Shown here in pieces: positions 16,657-25,954 of a stretch of DNA of 64,000 nt. The stretch covers positions 3,008,576 to 3,072,575 of the forward strand of contig OX639991.1 of the NCBI GenBank assembly GCA_951828585.1, in the 5' to 3' direction. Source of the stretch: Longimicrobiales bacterium (GTDB lineage Bacteria > Gemmatimonadota > Gemmatimonadetes > Longimicrobiales > Gaopeijiaceae). The position numbers and the translations under genes were made by a program. The notes under the pieces were generated by a model. It was not told the DNA's origin. It saw only the letters and a program-made list of their open reading frames with translations, and ran no database searches. Position 1 is the stretch's first letter; the number at the start of each line of letters is the position of its first letter.

Positions 16657-16992
16657 ATGGGCAGGAACCCGAAGTGGTGGAAGGATCCGGTGCTGGTGAC
16701 GGTTCTGGCTGCCGTCGTGACGGGCGCATGGGTGGTGAGCAGCCGAATGAGTTCGATGGAAGCGGGAATGATTGATCGGTTCGGAGCGATGGAGGTGGGA
16801 ATGATCGATCGCTTCGGAGCCCTTGAGGCGAGGATAGCGGCCCTTGAGGCGAGGGTGGCGGCGCTTGGGGCCAGGATGGATCTGCTGCTGGAAGGCCTCG
16901 ACATCACGGTGACGCCGCGGAAACAGGCTTTCGGGACCCTCCCTCGCCGCCCCGCGCTCGCGGGGATTCAACTGGAGACCTCCAGAGACTAG
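16657..16992 (+). CDS. Small membrane-anchored coiled-coil protein
   Basis: This 111-residue protein has a good ribosome site (GAGGAGGTGTTGA). It begins with a basic stretch (MGRNPKWWKDP), then one membrane helix (VLVTVLAAVVTGAWVV), then a repeat region: MEAGMIDRFGAMEVGMIDRFGA followed by LEARIAALEARVAALGARMD, a heptad-like coiled coil. The 33-bp DNA repeat for GMIDRFGAME is visible. The topology suggests a single-pass anchor with an oligomerising rod. I do not recognise a family, and the function is unknown. Confidence 0.5.
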   Translation: MGRNPKWWKDPVLVTVLAAVVTGAWVVSSRMSSMEAGMIDRFGAMEVGMIDRFGALEARIAALEARVAALGARMDLLLEGLDITVTPRKQAFGTLPRRPALAGIQLETSRD

Positions 16993-17085
16993 ATTCCCGT
17001 CTCTGTCGCGTCCGCACATCCTCCGCCAATCACAGAGTCGCCGAATCAACGGTTGGCCGAGGAGTCACGATCCAGAGGAACATCC

Positions 17086-18318
17086 ATGAGCACCACCATG
17101 ACCGCCCCCCCGGCCACCTCCCGCACCGACCGCTACCTCGAAGAGGCCGAACGCTACTCCGCCCACAACTACCACCCCCTTCCCGTAGTCCTCGAGCGCG
17201 GCGAAGGCTCGTGGGTGTGGGACGTGGAGGGCAACCGCTACCTGGACATGCTGAGCTCCTACTCGGCCGTCAACCAGGGCCACCGGCACCCCGACATCAT
17301 CGCCGCGGCCCGCGCCCAGCTCGACCGCCTCACGCTCACTTCGCGCGCCTTCCACAACGACCGGATGGGACCGTTCCTGCGTGAGCTCTGCGAGGCGTCC
17401 GGATTCGACGCGGCGCTGCCGATGAACACCGGCGCCGAGGCCGTCGAGACCGCGATCAAGATGGTGCGGAAATGGGGGTACGAGGTGCGGGGCGTCCCCG
17501 AGGGGAAGGCCGAGATCATCGTCTGCGAGGACAACTTCCACGGGCGGACGACCACGATCGTGGGCTTCTCGTCCGAGGACCAGTATCGCGAGGGCTTCGG
17601 GCCGTTCACGCCGGGTTTCACCCTGATTCCGTACGGGGACATCGGCGCGCTGCGCGCCGCGATCGGGCCGAACACGGTCGGCTTCCTGGTCGAGCCCATC
17701 CAGGGCGAGGCGGGGGTGATCGTGCCGCCCGACGGGTACATGCGCGAGGCGGCGGAGGTGTGCCGCGAGAACGGCGTGGCCTTGGTGGCCGACGAGATCC
17801 AGACGGGGCTGGGCCGCACCGGCCGCATGTTCTGCTGCGACTGGGAGGGGGTGCGCCCCGACATCCTGATCGTGGGCAAGGCGCTGGGCGGGGGCGTTTA
17901 TCCGGTCTCGGCCGCGATCGCGGACGCCGAGTTCATGGACGTCTTCCGGCCGGGCGACCACGGGTCGACCTTCGGCGGCAACCCCCTGGGCGCGGCCGTC
18001 GGCATGGCCTCGCTGCGCGTGATCATCGACGAGGACCTGCCGCGCCGCTCCGACGAGCTGGGGAGCTGGTTCATGGACCGCCTGCGCGCGATTCCGTCGC
18101 CGCACGTGGAGGAGGTGCGGGGGAAGGGGCTGATGATCGGCGTGGTGATCCGGGAGTCGTCGGGGACCGCGCGGCCGTTCTGCGAGGCGCTGCAGGCGCG
18201 CGGCATCCTGGCCAAGGAGACGCACCGCCAGGTCGTGCGGTTCGCGCCGCCGTTGACGGTGGAGCGGAAGACGCTGGAGGCCGCGCTGGTGGAGATCGAG
18301 GCCGTGCTGATGGGGTGA
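17086..18318 (+). CDS. rocD: Ornithine aminotransferase
   Basis: This class III PLP aminotransferase (410 residues) converts ornithine and 2-oxoglutarate to glutamate semialdehyde and glutamate, linking arginine breakdown to proline. Visible signatures are the start SAHNYHPLPVVLERGEG, LSSYSAVNQGHRHP and MNTGAEAVETAIKMVRKWGY, all typical of ornithine aminotransferases. VADEIQTGLGRTG holds the cofactor Asp236, and VGKALGGGVYPVSA the Schiff-base Lys265. ATG 17086 was preferred over the earlier in-frame start because it has an AGAGGAA ribosome site. It is convergent with the YggX-type gene, only 12 bp apart. Confidence 0.92.
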   Translation: MSTTMTAPPATSRTDRYLEEAERYSAHNYHPLPVVLERGEGSWVWDVEGNRYLDMLSSYSAVNQGHRHPDIIAAARAQLDRLTLTSRAFHNDRMGPFLRELCEASGFDAALPMNTGAEAVETAIKMVRKWGYEVRGVPEGKAEIIVCEDNFHGRTTTIVGFSSEDQYREGFGPFTPGFTLIPYGDIGALRAAIGPNTVGFLVEPIQGEAGVIVPPDGYMREAAEVCRENGVALVADEIQTGLGRTGRMFCCDWEGVRPDILIVGKALGGGVYPVSAAIADAEFMDVFRPGDHGSTFGGNPLGAAVGMASLRVIIDEDLPRRSDELGSWFMDRLRAIPSPHVEEVRGKGLMIGVVIRESSGTARPFCEALQARGILAKETHRQVVRFAPPLTVERKTLEAALVEIEAVLMG

Positions 18319-18330
18319 GAAGGCCCCGGG

Positions 18331-18621
18331 TCAGCTTCCGGGAGGACCGATGGTCCCCTGCTTGGAGGTGTCGATCTCGGCCACCTCGCCCTCGTCGAAG
18401 AGCACGGCCTTGATCTGCCCGTAGAGGAACTCGCGCGACTCGGCTTTGCGCGGATCGAGCCCGTAGTGGTTGATCAGCAGGGTCTGGTGCTGCAGCCAGT
18501 CGCGCCAGCAGTCGGCGCAGATTTCGCGCTCGATCCGTTCGCCCAGCGGCGAGCGGAAGGGAGCGCGCGCCAGGGGTGGTCCGGGCGTGCCGGGATGCCG
18601 GCGGCAGTCGATGTGGGTCAA
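18331..18621 (-). CDS. YggX-type oxidative damage protection / Fe(II) trafficking protein
   Basis: The 96-residue product matches the small YggX family: conserved N-terminal Cys in THIDCRRHPG, then APFRSPLGERIEREICADCWRDWLQHQTLLINHYGLDP and REFLYGQIKAVLF. The family protects Fe-S enzymes from oxidants and may move iron. The start was set at a TTG (18621) because a GGGAGAG ribosome site sits 8 bp upstream; a GTG three codons earlier is possible but too close to that site. The C-terminal tail after KAVLF is longer than usual. It lies downstream of the propeller lipoprotein on the same strand. Confidence 0.75.
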   Translation of the reverse strand: MTHIDCRRHPGTPGPPLARAPFRSPLGERIEREICADCWRDWLQHQTLLINHYGLDPRKAESREFLYGQIKAVLFDEGEVAEIDTSKQGTIGPPGS

Positions 18622-18708
18622 GGGTCGCACTCTCTCCCGATGGTCGTCTTCGCATCCTCCGAGCCTGCCGACAACCACCATCGCCGCCGAGCAGCCGCGG
18701 GTCAACGG

Positions 18709-20199
18709 TCAATGACGACGAATCCGGTAGCCCTCCACTCGCTCGACCCCCAGGTCGTCGCGTCTCACGGCAAGGAAGAACTCCCTTCCAATCCAGACGG
18801 TCGATACTATCGCGAGGTCCGACGTCCCGGCGGAACTTGCCGGTGGTCCTTCGAGAATGCCCAACCACCTGCCCTCGGGGCTGAAAACGCTCCAGCGGTC
18901 GGGCACTCCGGTCTCGCTATCGGACCACTCTCTGACCCACAGGTGCCTGTCGGCGTCGACGAAGAGACCGTGGACCGGCGGGTAGGACTCCCATCGGGGC
19001 ATCGACAGCATCAAGGGCCGGTACCAATCGAAGGGGGCCTCGTTCAGAGTAACGGCATACCTGGCGTTCTCATCCAAGCGCGCCCGGTGCGCGCGCGCGG
19101 TCACCGCTACCGGATCCGTCGTGCGGCGGATCACGCGAACAAGCGTTCCATCAAGGGAATACTGGCGAATCTCGTTCGTGTCTCCGTGGCTGAGGTAGAC
19201 GTGTACGGGACGGCCTCCCGCGGCGATGCTGGAGGACACTCCGCCGGTGGGAAAAAGGTAGTCGTAAACCTCCAGGAGTTGCTCGGCGACGGGACTCCCG
19301 TCAGCGACGGCACTTCCCACCTCTTCCGGCACCGCCCAGCGTTCCGGACCCTTCCACGTCCCGAACGAGATCGTGTTGTGGGCATGATCCAGCCGCACGT
19401 ACTCCACCGGCGGATACCTGATCAGCGCGTCATGGGCGGGTCGCTCAAGGCCGGTATCGCGGAGATTGACCTCCACCATGAGCGACCCATCCGGCAAGGG
19501 GAAGGTATGACCCTCCACGGTGGCCTGGCTCGGCAATCGTTCCAAGGCCAGTCCGAGATCGGTCGTTCTCCGCGCCAGAACGGCGCCGCCCGTGTCAAAG
19601 CGCGTGACGGGTCCGAACCACTGATCCCACACCACCAGAGTGTCCGGAGGAGCGTACCACAGGTGTACCGGGCGGGAGAACTCGCCGGGACCGCGCCCCA
19701 GTCGTCCGATCGTCCTGGACAGTTCTCCCGAAGGCTCGAAGAGAAAGAGCTGGCGATTCTCCGAGGAGAGCACGGCGATTCTCCCGTCCGATAGCCGGGC
19801 AAGGCCGCGTACCTCCCAGATGGCACCCGGGGCGCGGTTGTCGGGACGAACATCGCGGAGGTCGTTCGCAACGAGACTCGTCCGGTCCCCTCCCACAACA
19901 AACGCGGGCTCCGGATCGAAGCTCCAGAACTGTCCTTGTGGATGCTCGGGAACGTGATTCACGACGATCTCGACTCCTGCCGAGTCCCACACCGTGAAGG
20001 CTGCGTCAACGGTACTGTCCGTGGCTGCCGTGTTCGATTCGGGCGGCGGGCGATCGCAGGCGGCGGCCGCCAGGACGGCAAGAAACAAGGCACTGGCGGC
20101 GAAGGGGACCGGCGGAGAGGACCCGCTGCGGTAGCCGGGTCCCACGATGTCCCTCAAGGATTCCTCCTTCTGGAAGAATGGGCCCTTCTTGTTCACCAA
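18709..20199 (-). CDS. Six-bladed beta-propeller lipoprotein
   Basis: The 496-residue product has a signal with lipobox (FLAVLAAAACDRPPP), so it is probably membrane-anchored after cleavage. The N-terminal motif TVWDSAGVEIVVNHVPEH and repeated blades such as LARLSDGRIAVLSSENRQLFLFEPSGELSRTIGRLGRGPGEF define the 6-bladed propeller group that is abundant in this kind of genome. Its role is unknown; such propellers often bind ligands or partner proteins outside the cytoplasm. The first ATG (20199) leaves a hydrophilic lead before the signal, so a later start is possible. A decayed paralogue start lies at 13780. Confidence 0.7.
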   Translation of the reverse strand: MVNKKGPFFQKEESLRDIVGPGYRSGSSPPVPFAASALFLAVLAAAACDRPPPESNTAATDSTVDAAFTVWDSAGVEIVVNHVPEHPQGQFWSFDPEPAFVVGGDRTSLVANDLRDVRPDNRAPGAIWEVRGLARLSDGRIAVLSSENRQLFLFEPSGELSRTIGRLGRGPGEFSRPVHLWYAPPDTLVVWDQWFGPVTRFDTGGAVLARRTTDLGLALERLPSQATVEGHTFPLPDGSLMVEVNLRDTGLERPAHDALIRYPPVEYVRLDHAHNTISFGTWKGPERWAVPEEVGSAVADGSPVAEQLLEVYDYLFPTGGVSSSIAAGGRPVHVYLSHGDTNEIRQYSLDGTLVRVIRRTTDPVAVTARAHRARLDENARYAVTLNEAPFDWYRPLMLSMPRWESYPPVHGLFVDADRHLWVREWSDSETGVPDRWSVFSPEGRWLGILEGPPASSAGTSDLAIVSTVWIGREFFLAVRRDDLGVERVEGYRIRRH

Positions 20200-20474
20200 C
20201 CTCGCCCTTCAGAGGTGCTCACCTAGCGTTAGCGACTCAATCGAGAGGGCGCAACTGCTCTTGGGGCCACCCGCCCGCCGAGCTTCCGTGGCCGGCGGCG
20301 CGGGAAGCCGTTGCTGCTCATGGGACAACGCCGGGAAAGGAATTGGTCGGCGGTGCGATGTCTGATACATTTACTGTACCAACGATCATGGTCGGCTGCG
20401 GTCGGCCACCCCCGCGCAGCCGAAACGGGAGATTTCCACGGGAATCGCCCGACCGCGAGGAGAGGGAGCCAACG

Positions 20475-20912
20475 ATGTCGCTACAGGACTCGACCGGGAT
20501 GGATGGCGCGATGAACGGCGCCGGTTCCCTTCTTTCCAGGGAGCAGCTGGAGCACCTGGAAGAGAGGCTTCTCCAGGAGCGGAAGAAGGCGCTGCGCGCT
20601 CTCGGCCGTTTCGACCTGGTTGCCAAGGCGGACCCGGCGGAGGGCGACTCCGATCTCGCCGCCTACACGGATCACATGGCGGACCAGGGAACCGAGGCGA
20701 TGGAGCGGGAGAAGGCCGCCCTCTTCGCGACCAAGGAGGGCCGCTACCTCTACCGGCTGCAGGAGGCGCTCCGCCGGCTCTACCGCGACCCGGACAACTT
20801 CGGTCGCTGCCACGCCACGGGAAAGGCGATCAGCTTCCAGCGGCTGGACGCGCTGCCGCACGCCCGCTACTGCATCGAGTACAAGCGGGAGTTGGAGGCG
20901 AAGGGGGGCTAA
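20475..20912 (+). CDS. DksA/TraR-family regulator with half zinc finger
   Basis: The 145-residue protein has the DksA layout: an N-terminal coiled coil (LSREQLEHLEERLLQERKKALRALG), an acidic tip region (EGDSDLAAYTDHMADQGTEAMEREKA), and a C-terminal globular part FGRCHATGKAISFQRLDALPHARYCIEYKRE. DksA binds the RNA polymerase secondary channel with ppGpp to tune rRNA and amino-acid promoters. Here two of the four zinc cysteines are gone (CHAT and CIEY instead of CxxC pairs), a known variant type that folds without zinc. Start 20475 has a GAGAGGGAG ribosome site. It converges on and overlaps rnd by 4 bp. Confidence 0.85.
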   Translation: MSLQDSTGMDGAMNGAGSLLSREQLEHLEERLLQERKKALRALGRFDLVAKADPAEGDSDLAAYTDHMADQGTEAMEREKAALFATKEGRYLYRLQEALRRLYRDPDNFGRCHATGKAISFQRLDALPHARYCIEYKRELEAKGG

Positions 20913-22048
20913 AGCGCCGCAAGCAGTCGGCGCCCGAGAATCCCCACCTGCCACCCCCGCACGCCGGGCATCGCCTCGAGTTCGGCCAGTGAAGCCGGCA
21001 TCACAGCCACCACCTCACGCAGCAGATGGTTCGCCATCACCCGGCCCCGGTCGAGCCCCAACTCGGCCGCCACAGTATTCCGCACCGCCGTGAGCCTGTC
21101 CAGCGTCGCCTCTTCCTCCGGAGTCGGACGGCCGCGTCCCCCGCGTGAAACGGGGTAGGGCCGCAGGTCGCGACGGGACATCCGGCGCACTCGGCCGAGC
21201 GCCTCCAGCAGCGGCCGACCACTCTTCGCCGCCAGCCTGGGCGAGAGCCCCTTCACGTCCGCCAGTTGGCCCACGGAGCCCGGCTGGGCCGCCACGGCCC
21301 CGAGCAGCGCGGCGTCCGAGGCCACCCGGAATGGCGCCCGGTCGAGCGAACGGGCGATCCGGTCACGCCACGCGATCGCCTCGCGTAGCGCGGTGACGGT
21401 GCGGGCGTCCATTCGCCGGGCGCCCTTGACGCGCGTCACGGGGTCGGGCGGGCTCGCGGGCTCCGTTGACTTGGCCGCGGACGCCACCAGCCAGCGGCAC
21501 TCGTCGGCGGCCCAGTGCAGCCGTCCCATGCCGCGAAGCGCGTCCTCGAGCACCGCGGTCAGGCGATGAAGGTGACAGGTGTCGCCCGCCGCATAGTCGA
21601 TCATGTCGCGCGAGAGCGGGCGCCTGGCCCAGTCGGCCTTCTGGTACTTCTTCGCGATTTGAACGCCGAGGTGCTTGTGGAGGAGCGTCTGCAGACCGGT
21701 GGCCGACTCCCCGAGGAAGCTGGCGGCCACCTGGGTGTCGGCCAGGCGGGCCACCGCGATGCCCAGGTCGCGGCGAAGGAGCCGCAGGTCGTAGCTGCCC
21801 CCGTGCATGAGCACACGCCGCGCGGGGTCCTCCAGGTGCGGCTTGAGATGGGGGGTGAGATCGACGGCCAGCGGGTCCAGAACGAAGGTCTCCGACGCGG
21901 TGGAGAGCTGCACCAGGCACAGGCGGTCGGAGTAGCGGTGGTATCCCGCGGCTTCGCAGTCCACGGCGAGGTCGCCGCCGGACGCGAGTGACCGGGCGAC
22001 CTTCTCCAGGCCGTCGGTGGTGTGGATGTATCGGATGCGATGATTCAA
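20909..22048 (-). CDS. rnd: Ribonuclease D
   Basis: The protein (379 residues) is a DEDDy 3'-5' exoribonuclease that trims tRNA and other stable RNA 3' ends. Catalytic residues are visible: Asp30 and Glu32 in LAVDCEAAGY, Asp87 in MHGGSYDLRLL, and Tyr152/Asp156 in MIDYAAGDTCHL. A C-terminal HRDC-like region follows (RMDARTVTALREAIAWRDRIARSLDRAPFRV), as in RNase D. The start is the first ATG, MNHRIRYIHT. It is divergent from pyk and overlaps the end of the dksA-like gene. Confidence 0.88.
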   Translation of the reverse strand: MNHRIRYIHTTDGLEKVARSLASGGDLAVDCEAAGYHRYSDRLCLVQLSTASETFVLDPLAVDLTPHLKPHLEDPARRVLMHGGSYDLRLLRRDLGIAVARLADTQVAASFLGESATGLQTLLHKHLGVQIAKKYQKADWARRPLSRDMIDYAAGDTCHLHRLTAVLEDALRGMGRLHWAADECRWLVASAAKSTEPASPPDPVTRVKGARRMDARTVTALREAIAWRDRIARSLDRAPFRVASDAALLGAVAAQPGSVGQLADVKGLSPRLAAKSGRPLLEALGRVRRMSRRDLRPYPVSRGGRGRPTPEEEATLDRLTAVRNTVAAELGLDRGRVMANHLLREVVAVMPASLAELEAMPGVRGWQVGILGRRLLAAL

Positions 22049-22224
22049 ATGGACTCCATGGTTTTTCTCTACCGTTACCCGACCGATCGCTGTCCGTGCG
22101 ACGGCCGGGAGACCTTTGGGGAATATGGTTCCGAGCCGACAGCTTCGGTAGCTTCACCGTTGCTCCGGCCAACGGCGGGATCGCCCCGCGAGGCGGCCAG
22201 CACTCCAGGAGGTGTCCGAAGGCG

Positions 22225-23643
22225 ATGATGAGAACGAAGGTTGTCGCGACGATGGGTCCCGCCGCCTCCACGCCCGAGGTTGTGACCGATATGGTGCGCG
22301 CCGGAATGGACATCGCACGGATCAACATGTCCCATGGACACCACGAGCACCACCGGCGCGGAGTCGAACTGGTCCGCGAGGCCTCGCGCCGTGTGGGCCG
22401 CCCCGTGGCCATCCTGGCGGACCTCCAGGGACCCAAGCTTCGGATCGGGCGCCTCGACGACCCGGTGCGACTCGAAGATGGGGACATGGTCACAATCGCT
22501 CCGGAAGGGGAACACACAAGCGACGAACTGCCCACCTCGTACACCCATCTGGCCGATGAGGTCACCGGGGGAACCCAGCTCCTGCTCGACGACGGGCAGA
22601 TCGAGCTGGTGTGCGTGAACACCGATGGGAAACGGGCGGTCTTCAAGGTGCTGCGCGGCGGGATCCTGCGGTCCCGCAAGGGGATGAACCTTCCGGGGAT
22701 CATCGTGAACACCCCGGCGATCGCCGAGAAGGACGAGCGCGACCTGGACTTCGCGCTGGGGATGGACGTGGAGTACATCGGCCTCTCCTTCGTGCGCGAC
22801 GTAAACGACGTGCTGGGACTGAAGGACCGGATCAAGGGGCGGGCGTGGCTGGTCAGCAAGATCGAGAAGGCGCAGGCGCTGGACGACCTGGACGGGATCC
22901 TGTCCTTCAGCGACGCGGTGATGGTGGCGCGGGGCGACCTCGGCGTGGAGCTCCCCTTCGCATCGGTGCCGCTGGCCCAGAAGCGCATCATCCAGGCGGC
23001 CAACGGGTACGGCTGCCCTGTCATCACCGCCACCCAGATGCTCGAGTCGATGACGATGTACCCCAGCCCGACGCGGGCGGAGACGTCGGATGTCGCCAAC
23101 GCGATCCTCGACGGCACCGACGCGGTGATGCTCTCGGGCGAGACGGCGGTGGGGAAGCACCCGGTGCGCACAGTGGAAGTGATGGTGCGGATCGCGGCCG
23201 AGATCGAGGACAGCGGCGTCCTGCAGGGGGGACCCCACTACCTGGACCAGATGGGACCGGTGCAGCGGCGGGGCGCCTCGCCTCGCGAACACGCGGTCGC
23301 CGCCTCGTCGGTGCGGTCCGCGCAAGACCTCGACGCACCCGCGATCATCGTGATCACCCGCAGCGGCTTTTCGGCGCGCCTCGTGGCTTCGTACCGCGCT
23401 CCGATCCCGATCTTTTCCGTATGCACCGAGCCGAAGGTGCACCGGCAGCTGTGCGGCGTGTGGGGGGTTCGCCCCGTGCTGGCCGACGAGGGCGAGATCA
23501 CCTACCAAAACCTGACCGACTTCGGAAAGCGCGTCGTGCTGGGCTCGGGGATCGGACAGACGGGCGACCCGGTCATCGTCACCTCGGGCCTTCCGTTTCA
23601 CAGCCCGGGCTCGACCAACACCATGCGCATCGAGCAGTTGTAG
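22225..23643 (+). CDS. pyk: Pyruvate kinase
   Basis: The 472-residue enzyme catalyses the last glycolytic step, phosphoenolpyruvate plus ADP to pyruvate plus ATP. It begins MMRTKVVATMGPAASTPE, has INMSHGHHEHH (substrate region), ILADLQGPKLRIG, the catalytic lysine in AWLVSKIEKAQAL, the Mg-binding VMVARGDLGVELP signature, and ITATQMLESM. The C-terminal domain has IVITRSGFSARLVASYR. An AGGAGG ribosome site is 12 bp upstream of ATG 22225. It is followed after one base by the PhnP-like gene, then pgi, so glycolytic genes cluster here. Confidence 0.95.
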   Translation: MMRTKVVATMGPAASTPEVVTDMVRAGMDIARINMSHGHHEHHRRGVELVREASRRVGRPVAILADLQGPKLRIGRLDDPVRLEDGDMVTIAPEGEHTSDELPTSYTHLADEVTGGTQLLLDDGQIELVCVNTDGKRAVFKVLRGGILRSRKGMNLPGIIVNTPAIAEKDERDLDFALGMDVEYIGLSFVRDVNDVLGLKDRIKGRAWLVSKIEKAQALDDLDGILSFSDAVMVARGDLGVELPFASVPLAQKRIIQAANGYGCPVITATQMLESMTMYPSPTRAETSDVANAILDGTDAVMLSGETAVGKHPVRTVEVMVRIAAEIEDSGVLQGGPHYLDQMGPVQRRGASPREHAVAASSVRSAQDLDAPAIIVITRSGFSARLVASYRAPIPIFSVCTEPKVHRQLCGVWGVRPVLADEGEITYQNLTDFGKRVVLGSGIGQTGDPVIVTSGLPFHSPGSTNTMRIEQL

Positions 23644-23644
23644 T

Positions 23645-24421
23645 GTGCGGCTGACCTTCCTGGGGACGGGGACATCGATCGGCGTGCCGGTGATCGGCTG
23701 CGACTGCGCCAACTGCACCTCCGACGACCCCCGGGACCGCCGAACCCGTCACGGCGCCCTGCTCGGCCTGGAGGGCGGGAATCTCCTCATCGACACACCG
23801 CCGGAGCTGCGGCTGCAGCTGCTGGCCGCGGGCGTGAGCCAGGTCGGCGCGGTGTGGTACACGCACCTGCACGCCGACCACGTGCACGGCATCGACGACG
23901 TGCGGGTGTTCTCGACCCGGAACCGCGGGCCCGTTCCCGCTTATCTGCCCAAGGAGTTTCTGGGGCAGATGAGGCGCCGCTTTTCATACATCTTCGACCC
24001 CCGGCACCGGCCGCCGAAGGGGACGACGAGGCCGCAAATCGCGCTGCAGGGCTATGCCGAGGGTGTGCCTGTGGAGGTGCTGGGCGCCGAAATCACCCCG
24101 TTCAGGGTGCCGCACGGGCCGGTCGATGCGTTCGGCCTGCGCGTGGGGCGGCTGGGGTATGTGACCGACGCGAAACGGATTCCCGCGGCGGCGCGTCAAG
24201 TCCTCGACGGCGTGGAAGTGCTGGTGCTGAACGCGCTCTGGCGGGGGCGTGTCCACCCGACGCACCTCAACGTGGAGGAGGCGGTGGAGGTGGCGCGCGA
24301 GATCGGGGCGCGCCGCACCTTCCTGACGCACCTGACCCATTTTGTGGGCTACCGCGAGCTGGCCGAATCGCTGCCGGGCGGGGTCGCGCCGGCGTACGAC
24401 GGGCTCAGCGTGGAGGTGTAG
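23645..24421 (+). CDS. PhnP-like MBL-fold phosphodiesterase
   Basis: This 258-residue protein starts at a GTG one base after the pyk stop. MRLTFLGTGTSIGVPVIGCDCANC opens an MBL fold with a Cys cluster (GCDCANC) of the PhnP type, and YTHLHADHVHGIDDVR carries the HxHxDH metal motif (His74, His76, Asp78, His79). VTDAKRIP and FLTHLTHF supply the later ligands. Relatives hydrolyse cyclic phosphate esters such as 5-phosphoribosyl 1,2-cyclic phosphate. No other phosphonate genes are present, so a general cyclic phosphodiesterase role is more likely. Confidence 0.8.
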   Translation: MRLTFLGTGTSIGVPVIGCDCANCTSDDPRDRRTRHGALLGLEGGNLLIDTPPELRLQLLAAGVSQVGAVWYTHLHADHVHGIDDVRVFSTRNRGPVPAYLPKEFLGQMRRRFSYIFDPRHRPPKGTTRPQIALQGYAEGVPVEVLGAEITPFRVPHGPVDAFGLRVGRLGYVTDAKRIPAAARQVLDGVEVLVLNALWRGRVHPTHLNVEEAVEVAREIGARRTFLTHLTHFVGYRELAESLPGGVAPAYDGLSVEV

Positions 24422-24425
24422 GGGG

Positions 24426-25829
24426 ATGGGGGACGGGTCACGTCTTCCCGTGATCGACTTCGGGAACATGGTTGCGGGGGTGCTGGAGGGGATCGGGATG
24501 GATCCGGGAAGGCTGCGCGGGGATCTGGCCGCGCGTTTTCTGGACGCCCGCGCGGAGGTTGAGGCGCGGAGGCGCGCAGGCGAGATGGGGTTCTTCGACC
24601 TGCCCGGCGACCGCCCTCTCGCGGCCGAGACCCGACACGTGGCCGACACCTGCGCACGGGAATGCGACGCCCTCGTCGTGATCGGCATCGGCGGCTCGGC
24701 CCTGGGCGCGGCCGCGCTCCGGGACGCCCTCCTTCCCCCCCTCTGGAACGAACTGGACGACAAAGCCCGCAACCACGCCCCCACCCTCCATATCCTCGAC
24801 AATCCCGACCCCGACACGGTCTCCGCGCTGCTCGCCTGCCTACACCCGGCGCGTACCCTCTTCAACGTCGTCAGCAAATCGGGCACCACCGCCGAGACGA
24901 TGGCGCAGTTCCTGGTGGTCTGGCGGTGGCTCGAATCCACTTTGGGGGCCGAGAAGGCCAGAATCCACTTCCTGTTCACCACCTCCCCTGAGCGGGGCAC
25001 TCTGCACGAACTCGCCACCCGCTACCAAATCCCCACCCTCCCCATCCCCGAGACCGTCGGCGGACGCTTCTCGGTCCTCTCGCCCGTCGGTCTGCTCCCC
25101 GCTGCCGCGGCAGGCATCGACATCGAGGCGCTGCTGGCCGGCGCCGCCGCCATGGCCCAGCGCTGCTCCACGCTCGAACTGGCCGCCAACCCCGCCGGAA
25201 CCCTGGCTACGCTGCTCCACGCCGCCCACACCGAAATGGGGGCGCCCGTCCAGGTGTTCATGCCGTACGCCGACCGTCTCGGCGGCCTGGCCTACTGGGT
25301 ACAGCAGCTGTGGGCGGAGTCGCTCGGCAAGGCCGTGGACCGCACCGGGCGGCGGGTCGAGACGGGCCCCACCCCGGTGCCCGCCTTCGGAGCAGCGGAT
25401 CAGCACTCGATCCTGCAGCTCCTCATGGAGGGTCCCCGCGACAAGGTGGTCGTCTTCCTGGGCCGTGAAGCGCCGGGCGAGGATGTGACGATCCCCGCCC
25501 CCTTCCCGGACACGCCCGACCTCGCCTATCTGGGCGGCCACACGCTCTTCGGGCTGCTCGACCGCGAACGCCGCGCGACCGCTGAGGCTCTGCGGCGGGA
25601 GGGCCGCATGAACATGACCATCATGGTCGACCGGGTGGACGCGCATTCGCTCGGCGCACTCTTCATGCTCTTCCAGATCGCCGTCGTCTACGCGGGGGCG
25701 CTCTACGGCGTCGATCCCCTCGACCAGCCGGGCGTGGAGCTGGGCAAGGTGCTCACCCGCGGTCTCATGGGCAGGAGCGGCTACGAAATCCCCTCCATCC
25801 CCCCGCCGGACCCCCGTTGGCGCGTGTGA
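24426..25829 (+). CDS. pgi: Glucose-6-phosphate isomerase
   Basis: The 467-residue enzyme interconverts glucose-6-phosphate and fructose-6-phosphate. Sugar-isomerase signatures include VVIGIGGSALGAAALRDA, FNVVSKSGTTAETMAQFLV, GGRFSVLSPVGLLPAAAAG, and QLWAESLGKAVD. The C-terminal GVELGKVLTRGL contains the usual lysine. The length matches the shorter bacterial type. The start ATG 24426 is preceded by a GGGGG ribosome site, 4 bp after the PhnP-like stop. It belongs to the same run as pyk and the aldolase-type gene at 26399. Confidence 0.93.
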   Translation: MGDGSRLPVIDFGNMVAGVLEGIGMDPGRLRGDLAARFLDARAEVEARRRAGEMGFFDLPGDRPLAAETRHVADTCARECDALVVIGIGGSALGAAALRDALLPPLWNELDDKARNHAPTLHILDNPDPDTVSALLACLHPARTLFNVVSKSGTTAETMAQFLVVWRWLESTLGAEKARIHFLFTTSPERGTLHELATRYQIPTLPIPETVGGRFSVLSPVGLLPAAAAGIDIEALLAGAAAMAQRCSTLELAANPAGTLATLLHAAHTEMGAPVQVFMPYADRLGGLAYWVQQLWAESLGKAVDRTGRRVETGPTPVPAFGAADQHSILQLLMEGPRDKVVVFLGREAPGEDVTIPAPFPDTPDLAYLGGHTLFGLLDRERRATAEALRREGRMNMTIMVDRVDAHSLGALFMLFQIAVVYAGALYGVDPLDQPGVELGKVLTRGLMGRSGYEIPSIPPPDPRWRV

Positions 25830-25954
25830 GTCGCCATGTTTAACTTACTGCCGCACCGGCGGCTCAACTGCCCGGCCGATCACCACGAAAACGGTGGCGC
25901 GAACTCGTGCCCCGGTGCGTCACGCAACACTCCAAAACGAACAGGGAGGCGAGG

